From DASVDE01 sp036381235 (lineage in GTDB: Bacteria > Actinomycetota > Thermoleophilia > Solirubrobacterales > 70-9), in contig DASVDE010000021.1 in assembly GCA_036381235.1 (NCBI GenBank), forward strand, positions 1 through 37,305: DNA of 37,305 nt, given 5' to 3'. Of this stretch, positions 32,408 to 37,305 are shown piece by piece. Position 1 is the first letter of the stretch. Every line of letters begins with the position of its first letter. The notes under the pieces were generated by a model. It searched no databases. It was not told the origin of the DNA and was given only the letters and a program-made list of their open reading frames with translations. The position numbers and the translations under genes are program-made.

Positions 32408-34032
32408 TACTTGAACTGGAAGCTGGTCAGGTCATTCGAGAAGATCGGGCTCCAGATCACCTTGTCGAGGTCGATGTTGCTGGAGACGAACGTCGACAGG
32501 GTGCGGACGCCGAACGGAGCCCATGGCGCCTGCTGCATGTAGTCCTTGTCGAGCGTTGCGTACTCGTCTGCCTGCTTGGTCCCGAGCTGTTGTTTGGCGA
32601 GCTCATCGACCCGCCGGTCCAGCGACGGGACGCTGAGCTGGGACAGGTTCGTGTTGCCGGTCGGCGCGATGCTCGCGCCGGTCATCGTCGGCCCGAAGAA
32701 GGTGGCCGGGTTGGGGTAGTCCACGAACCAGTTGCCCCAGCCGGTGTCGATGTCGGGCGTCGAGAGGTTGCCGATCACCGTGAAGTAGTTGTCGGCACCG
32801 ACGGTTTTCAGCTTCGCATTGAAGCCGAGTTTCTCCAGCAGGTCCTGGTAGTAGGCGCCTGCGTCGTCGTGGGGGTTGAGGCTCTCGGTCCAGACCGTGA
32901 TGTCGCGGTCGGAGGGATCCGCCTCCGCGATCATCTGTTTTGCCTTCGCCATGTCGTGCGGGTAGGGGGTGAACTTCTCGTAGCCGGGCATGCCGGGCGG
33001 CAGGATCTGCTGCGCGCCGTCGATCTGGCCCGCGTAGATGCGCTCAAGCGCCGCCGGGTCGACCGCGTAGTTGATCGCTTGGCGCACCTTCAGGTCATCG
33101 AATGGCGCCTTTTTGGTGTTCATCCAGAAGTAGTAGGTGTTGAGCGTCGGCTCAATCCTGAACTGGGTCCCCTCGTATTTGCTCTTCACCTCTGCGTAGC
33201 GGTCGGTCGGGGGCGGGCTGAACATCCAGTTCGACTTGCCCTGCTCGATGTCGTTGACCTGGGTCGACTGGTTTTTGACTACCGTGATCTCGATCTTGTC
33301 GATATGGCCGCTCGGCAGATCCGGCATCAGCTCCGAGTTGCTCTTCGCCCACTGTGGGTTGCGTGCGTAGGACCAGCCGCGGCCGGGGTCCGACGAAACG
33401 ATCGCGTAGGGGCCGGTGGCGGGGGGCGGGTCGGCAGATTGGCTCTTTGCCGGTGTGTCGGCCGGCACGAGGGCGACGAAGGGAAGCGCCAGCTCGTTGG
33501 TGAAGGTGCCGCTGGGCTCGGTCAGATGGATCGTGATCTCGCCGCTCGCGTCGTCGGTTTCGATTCCGGAGATGTCGCCGCTCTTGGTCTTCTGGAACTG
33601 CTCCGCGCCGACGATGCCGGCGTAGTAGAAGGTTCCGGGGGAGTTGAGCTTGAACAGTCGCTCAACCGTGCTCTCGAAGTCAGAGGCCTTGACGGGCGTC
33701 CCGTCCGAGTACTTCAGCCCCTTGTGGAGCGTCAGCTCGTAGGTTTTGCCGTCATCGCTGATCCGCGGCAGGCTCTCAGCCAGCCCGGGGATCACCTCGC
33801 CACCCGCGTCGCCGTTGGCGTGCGCGTAGGTGAGCAGGGGGATGTAGGTGTTGTACATCGCCGTCCAGCCCTCGGCCGTATAGGAGAGCTGTGGATCGAG
33901 GTAGTCGGGGAAGGAGGCGTAGTTGCCCTTCAGCGTCCCTCCCTCCTTACCGGAGCTGCCGCATGCTGCCAGTCCGAGGGTCGCCCCCGCTGCGAGCATC
34001 AGTACAGAAACGACTGCGCCAAGCTTCCTCAA
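32407..34032 (-). CDS. Peptide-type ABC transporter substrate-binding lipoprotein
   Basis: 541 residues of solute-binding family 5. The N terminus is a lipoprotein signal with lipobox LAAC and mature Cys at about residue 24, so the protein should be anchored outside the membrane. Family features include FPDYLDPQLSYTAEGW, the YELTLHKGLKYSDGTPVKASDF segment near residue 135, and VRQAINYAVDPAALERI. TTG 34032 is supported by GGAGGTAGGGAC directly upstream. Ligand class (peptides, other oligomers) cannot be fixed from sequence. The MFS gene ends four bases upstream. Confidence 0.94.
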   Translation of the reverse strand: MRKLGAVVSVLMLAAGATLGLAACGSSGKEGGTLKGNYASFPDYLDPQLSYTAEGWTAMYNTYIPLLTYAHANGDAGGEVIPGLAESLPRISDDGKTYELTLHKGLKYSDGTPVKASDFESTVERLFKLNSPGTFYYAGIVGAEQFQKTKSGDISGIETDDASGEITIHLTEPSGTFTNELALPFVALVPADTPAKSQSADPPPATGPYAIVSSDPGRGWSYARNPQWAKSNSELMPDLPSGHIDKIEITVVKNQSTQVNDIEQGKSNWMFSPPPTDRYAEVKSKYEGTQFRIEPTLNTYYFWMNTKKAPFDDLKVRQAINYAVDPAALERIYAGQIDGAQQILPPGMPGYEKFTPYPHDMAKAKQMIAEADPSDRDITVWTESLNPHDDAGAYYQDLLEKLGFNAKLKTVGADNYFTVIGNLSTPDIDTGWGNWFVDYPNPATFFGPTMTGASIAPTGNTNLSQLSVPSLDRRVDELAKQQLGTKQADEYATLDKDYMQQAPWAPFGVRTLSTFVSSNIDLDKVIWSPIFSNDLTSFQFK

Positions 34033-34036
34033 GTCC

Positions 34037-35362
34037 CTACCTCCGGGTCAGGCCGGTTTCCATATTGGACCGGGCCAGTGGACGACGCTCCGCTGGAATC
34101 AACTCCACCATAGTTTCGTCACCGGCGTCAAGATCCTCCTCCGGTTCAGGTTCTGCTCTGTACTCAAGCCAATTTGAGCCAAGCATGGGCACCGCGATAG
34201 CGACGATCGCGAGCACTCCCACTCCTGCCACGAAGAAGGTTGCGCGCGGATTCCCTCCGGCGGTGACGACGCCGCCGACGACATAGCCGATGCCCGGCAT
34301 CGCGGCGCCGATCGACTCGAGCACGCTCATCACCCGCGCCTGCATTCCCGCCACGGTCAGTTCTTGCACGGCGCTGATCACCCCGACCCACTGCACCCCG
34401 TTGCCGGCGCCGCCGACCACCGAGGCGGCGCAGGCGAGGGCAAGGGTGGGAGCGGCCGCGAGCCCGAGATAGCCGGCGCCGACCGCCAGCGTGCTGAAGA
34501 GCAGGAGATAGGGCAGGGGCGTCCGCCGCATCGCGGCGAAGATGAGGCTGCCCACGACCATGCCGATGCCCCAGCTGGCGAGCATGATCCCGTAGCCGGT
34601 GTCTCCGGCTCCCAGCGTCTCCTTGGCGTAGATCACCTCGATGGGAATGACGGCGGCGAAGAAGACGAACGCCATCCCCTGGGCGATCAGCAGCCGCTTC
34701 AGCGTCGCCTGTTCGCGGATGTAGGCGATCCCGGTGCGGATCCTGTCTCGCATTCGGCCCGCTTCGGGCTCGACGCGGGGCAGGTGCCCGGCGGTGGCGA
34801 TGATGGCGGCGATCACGCAGAAGGAGGCCGCGTCCAGCAGCAGTGCCGTTTGCACGCCGAAGCCGGCGACGACCAGCCCGGCGAAGGCGGGACCGGCGGC
34901 GGCGCCGCCGGTGAAGGCGATGTTGAGCAGGGCGTTGCCGGCCCGCAGTTCGCCGGACGGTGTCAGCAGCGTCGCCACCACCGTCCGGGTCAGCGCCCTG
35001 CTGCTCAGTGCCAGGGCGCCGTCTATCGCGGCCAGCGCAATCACGGCGGCGAGCGAGAAATGGGCTGCCAGCAAAGCGAGTCCGCCGAAGGCCGCGGCCT
35101 CGGCGCAGTAGATGATCGGCAGCGCCAGGTCGGGGGGCGGCCGCTCGGCCCAGGTCACCAGCAAGGGGGCCAACAGCGCCGGCAGGAAGCGCGTGCCGAG
35201 GAAGAGGCCGGCGGTGGCGAGAGCGCTGTTCGTCTGGTCGAAGACCAGCACCGAGAGGGAGACGATTCCCATCCAGTCGCCCAGCTCGTTGACCGCATAG
35301 GTCGCGGACAGCCGCCGAAAGAGCGGCTGGCGCAGCGGCTGGGTCAGGCCGCGGCTACGCAT
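34037..35362 (-). CDS. MFS transporter
   Basis: 441 residues with about twelve hydrophobic spans and the MFS-type segments LGDWMGIVSLSVLVFDQTNS near residue 27 and SSRALTRTVVATLLTPSGELRAGNALLN near residue 133; the latter resembles the enterobactin-exporter/macrolide-efflux group (MFS_3). An exporter of a small molecule is likely. The start ATG 35362 begins the six-gene minus-strand run, so the run's promoter should lie in 35363-35470. The C-terminal tail is acidic (EPEPEEDLDAGDE). Confidence 0.9.
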   Translation of the reverse strand: MRSRGLTQPLRQPLFRRLSATYAVNELGDWMGIVSLSVLVFDQTNSALATAGLFLGTRFLPALLAPLLVTWAERPPPDLALPIIYCAEAAAFGGLALLAAHFSLAAVIALAAIDGALALSSRALTRTVVATLLTPSGELRAGNALLNIAFTGGAAAGPAFAGLVVAGFGVQTALLLDAASFCVIAAIIATAGHLPRVEPEAGRMRDRIRTGIAYIREQATLKRLLIAQGMAFVFFAAVIPIEVIYAKETLGAGDTGYGIMLASWGIGMVVGSLIFAAMRRTPLPYLLLFSTLAVGAGYLGLAAAPTLALACAASVVGGAGNGVQWVGVISAVQELTVAGMQARVMSVLESIGAAMPGIGYVVGGVVTAGGNPRATFFVAGVGVLAIVAIAVPMLGSNWLEYRAEPEPEEDLDAGDETMVELIPAERRPLARSNMETGLTRR

Positions 35363-35389
35363 GGATCAGCCGGTGTACTACTGGATTTC

Positions 35390-35419
35390 TGCACAACTTT
35401 TCGTGCAGTTGCACAACTT
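35390..35419. repeat. Direct repeats TGCACAACTT, period 20
   Basis: Two identical 10-base copies start at 35390 and 35410, i.e. exactly two helical turns apart, just upstream of the MFS gene. The related GCACAAGTT occurs at 35637 and 35671. The arrangement looks like a binding site for a regulator reading direct repeats; no regulator can be named. Confidence 0.5.
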
Positions 35420-35444
35420 CTGGGCAAGCTGTGCTACAAAGTTG

Positions 35445-35585
35445 GCAGGTATTCACTCGATTCACCTACCGAAAGGGCTTCGACATGGGCTTCCGCGGCG
35501 GTTGATCTTTCTAACAAGAGACTTGTGGGAAACGCGGGCAGGATCGCGTTTTCCGGCTTAGGGGGCGCCTTCGGGCGCCCTTTTT
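35445..35585 (+). ncRNA. Candidate small RNA or attenuator ahead of a terminator
   Basis: No convincing protein gene runs into the terminator at 35563, yet the DNA just before it folds: GGGAAACGCG (35527-35536) pairs fully with CGCGTTTTCC (35545-35554), one G-U pair, loop of eight. TTGCAC (35409) and GCTACA (35433, preceded by TGT) at 18-base spacing may be a promoter. The 5' boundary given is a guess. A six-codon frame, ATG 35485 to TGA 35505, could be a leader peptide. The transcript could be an sRNA or a premature product of the 35824 gene's leader. Confidence 0.4.
35563..35585 (+). terminator. Intrinsic terminator
   Basis: GGGCGCC-TTCG-GGCGCCC, a perfect 7-bp GC stem with a UUCG tetraloop, followed at once by five T. 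It reads on the + strand and is the clearest Rho-independent terminator of the window. Confidence 0.88.
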
Positions 35586-35823
35586 GCGTCTTCAAGGCCG
35601 GCGTTCGACGTCCTTCGTCTGCCCTTGAGAGGCGCTGCACAAGTTCTCCACAGGCCCCAGCCGCCGGTCGGCACAAGTTTGGCGCTTGGGTGGAAAGGGC
35701 CAAGTAGTCCAATTGGTGCAGGAGGTGCTCGGCTGCGGTTACGCTGGGTGGCAGGCAGGGAAAGCCCGTGCATGCAGGAACTTGTAGTCGTTCCTGGTCG
35801 AACAGCGGTCTAACCTCGATTTG
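35586..35823. other. Non-coding leader region upstream of the HD-GYP gene
   Basis: With 35363-35585 this makes a gap of about 460 bases without a protein gene that I can support. This half holds two GCACAAGTT motifs, a Shine-Dalgarno-like AGGAGGT at 35720 with no gene behind it, and no clear riboswitch. GTCTAACCT at 35809 could include a -10 box (TAACCT) for a nearly leaderless start at 35824. Confidence 0.4.
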
Positions 35824-37227
35824 ATGTCCCAGAACCGTCCTTCCAGACTCGTCGTGGCCGGCATGGCCGTCGGCATCGCCGTTGCTGCCGCGGCGGCGGT
35901 CTGGCGCGCCTCCGAGGCCAACTGGGACATGATCCTACTCGGCGTCCTGCTCGCCTTCTGCATCTTCAGCGATCTGACCGCGGTCGAGGCGCAGGCGCGG
36001 GTCAAGATCTCCGGCAGCTTCCTCGCCCTGGTCGTGGCAATGGTCCTCCTCGGCGGCACCCCCGCGGCGCTGATCGGCGTCGCCACCATCCTCGCCGGCT
36101 GGCTGCGCTGGCGCGAGAGCTGGGATTACCTGCTCAACAACGTCCTCACCTTTGCCACCTTCCCTCTGATCGGCGGTCTCGCCTTCCGCACGGCCACCGA
36201 GGCCTGGGGGCTGAACAGCGGCGACGCCGTTTTCTACCTGCTGATCTTTGGCCTCTTCCAGCTGGCCCTGGCGATCAACTTCCTGATGGTCGCCGCCTAC
36301 GGCTCCTATGTCGAGCGGACCCCGTTCTCGGTCAAACTGCGGCTGCTGCCTCCGGTCCTGCCGTCCGAGTTCGCCAGCGCGATGCTGGCGGTGGGGGTCA
36401 CCTTCATCTACGACCAGATCGGCATCGCGGCGATCGCCCTCTTCGGCGTCGTCCTAGTCACCTTCCAGTACCTGCTGGGGCAGCTGCTGCTCTCCCAGCA
36501 ACGGGCAGAGGAGTTGGAGAAACGCACCAAGCAGCTGGCCAGCTTCCAGGTGGGGATGTTGAGCGCGATGCTGCGCACGCTCGATCTGCGCGATCAGATG
36601 ACCGCCCGGCACAGCGCCGCGGTGGCGCGCTACTCGCGGGCGATCGCCCAGCGGGCAGGCTTCTCTCGGCGCGAGGAGGAGCTGGTCCACATCGCCGCCC
36701 TTCTGCACGACATCGGCAAGTTCATCCTCCCCGACCGCATCCTCAAGGCCAACGTGCCGCTCACCGACGAGGACTGGATGCTGATCCGGCGGCACCCGCA
36801 ACAGGGTGCCCGCGTCGTCTCCTCGCTGGATGGCTACGGCCCGGTCGCCGAGATCATCCTCGCCCACCACGAGCGCATCGACGGCAAGGGCTATCCGCGG
36901 GGCCTCAAGGGCGACGACATCCCCGAGCTGGCCAGGATCATCTCGGTCGCCGACACCTACGACGTGATGACCGCCCGCGACTCCTACCGGGTGCCGGTCT
37001 CCAGCTACGACGCGATCCAGGAGCTGCGGCGGGTGGCCGGCAAGCAGCTCGACGCCCGCTTCGTCGAGATCTTCATCGAGCTGCTCGAGGGCAAAGACGT
37101 CTCCTTCCGCCACGGCGAGGACGCCGACTTCGAGAAGGAGCTGGCGCTGGAAGCCCGCATCGCCGAGACGGCGAGCCCGGGGAGCGGGAGCAACCGCTTC
37201 CAGGTCCCGCGCGTCCCCGTCGGCTAG
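35824..37227 (+). CDS. Membrane HD-GYP domain phosphodiesterase
   Basis: 467 residues. Residues 1-225 contain about seven hydrophobic spans forming a membrane sensor module. A coiled-coil-like linker follows (SQQRAEELEKRTKQLASFQV), then the HD-GYP domain with MTARHSAAVARYS near residue 259, HDIGKFILP near residue 297 and HHERIDGKGYPRGLKGDDIP near residue 350, ending with VADTYDVMTARDSYR. Metal-binding His and Asp are all present, so c-di-GMP hydrolysis is the expected activity. ATG 35824 is chosen over the adjoining TTG. The PilZ glycosyltransferase at 14415 is a possible distant client of the same signal. Confidence 0.93.
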   Translation: MSQNRPSRLVVAGMAVGIAVAAAAAVWRASEANWDMILLGVLLAFCIFSDLTAVEAQARVKISGSFLALVVAMVLLGGTPAALIGVATILAGWLRWRESWDYLLNNVLTFATFPLIGGLAFRTATEAWGLNSGDAVFYLLIFGLFQLALAINFLMVAAYGSYVERTPFSVKLRLLPPVLPSEFASAMLAVGVTFIYDQIGIAAIALFGVVLVTFQYLLGQLLLSQQRAEELEKRTKQLASFQVGMLSAMLRTLDLRDQMTARHSAAVARYSRAIAQRAGFSRREEELVHIAALLHDIGKFILPDRILKANVPLTDEDWMLIRRHPQQGARVVSSLDGYGPVAEIILAHHERIDGKGYPRGLKGDDIPELARIISVADTYDVMTARDSYRVPVSSYDAIQELRRVAGKQLDARFVEIFIELLEGKDVSFRHGEDADFEKELALEARIAETASPGSGSNRFQVPRVPVG

Positions 37228-37283
37228 CTCCCTCCGGTCGTTCTCAACCGACTCTCGCGTGCGGGCGGTACGGTTCGCGCCAG

Positions 37284-37305
37284 ATGCGAGCCGTCACCTT
37301 CCAGG
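37284..37305 (+). CDS. Start of a further gene, possibly a zinc-type alcohol dehydrogenase (truncated by window end)
   Basis: ATG 37284 opens MRAVTFQ, the common N terminus of medium-chain zinc-dependent dehydrogenases. Only seven codons are visible and no clear Shine-Dalgarno precedes, so this is a hint and not an identification. Confidence 0.35.

Noticed and set aside
35361..35561. 66-codon + strand frame ending just before the terminator
   Set aside because: Codon use and composition are unlike the genome's genes, there is no ribosome site, and its start lies on the start codon of the divergent MFS gene. The terminator is better explained by an RNA.
35644..35653. DnaA-box-like TTCTCCACA suggesting an origin
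   Set aside because: One imperfect box only, with no cluster, no AT-rich unwinding region and no dnaA/dnaN nearby.

Overview
The window is very GC-rich DNA with dense gene packing, many GTG and TTG starts, and many 1-4 base stop/start overlaps. Gene content (actinobacterial-type transaldolase plus phosphoglucose isomerase, cytochrome bd, an Rv2578c-type radical SAM gene, a LigC-type ligase, many Rossmann and membrane proteins) suggests a high-GC actinobacterium. Thermoleophilia/Solirubrobacterales is my best guess, from general gene style and not from any marker gene.

Layout. 1-5420 (+): a tightly coupled run of tal (5' end missing), pgi, cydA, cydB and a HAD phosphatase. 5421-6365 (+): a perfect 20-bp palindrome, an XRE regulator and an AbiEii/MenT-like nucleotidyltransferase, which look like a toxin-antitoxin module. 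6322-8557: divergent membrane-lipid genes, a cyclopropane-fatty-acid synthase and a fatty-acid desaturase. 8583-11721 (-): a large polytopic membrane protein preceded by an MBL-fold hydrolase. 11936-16376: a universal stress protein, a secreted subtilisin, tadA, tRNA-Ser(GGA), and a cellulose-synthase-like glycosyltransferase with a PilZ domain.

16446-22296 is a compact integrated island. It is bounded by a perfect 45-bp direct repeat made of the 5' half of a tRNA-Ser(CGA) gene. It carries a tyrosine integrase and a three-gene operon: a small UvrD-like helicase, a DarT-like (DUF4433) ADP-ribosyltransferase, and an ADP-ribosylglycohydrolase with a C-terminal VOC/glyoxalase-like domain. DarT toxins are normally paired with a macrodomain (DarG) or NADAR protein, so a DraG/ARH-type partner fused to a VOC domain and linked to a helicase is the best candidate here for an undescribed defence or toxin-antitoxin system. 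The island is visibly less GC-rich than its surroundings.

22393-26547: an SDR oxidoreductase with no ordinary start codon, small hypothetical genes, Hsp20, a two-domain dCTP deaminase coupled to a YtoQ-family protein, and an NTF2-like protein. 26611-27826: an Rv2578c-like radical SAM gene broken by a 7-bp duplication inside its CxxxCxxC motif, with a LexA-box-like site on its start codon and a nested cluster of palindromes over its 3' end. 27833-35362 (-): a six-gene run (MFS exporter, lipoprotein, two permeases, fused double ATPase, ATP-dependent DNA ligase), i.e. a Dpp/Opp-type peptide importer with a ligase translationally coupled at its end. 35363-35823: no protein gene, but a strong intrinsic terminator and hairpins that suggest a small RNA or attenuator. 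35824-37227 (+): a membrane HD-GYP protein, which with the PilZ glycosyltransferase points to c-di-GMP signalling. The window ends a few codons into another gene.
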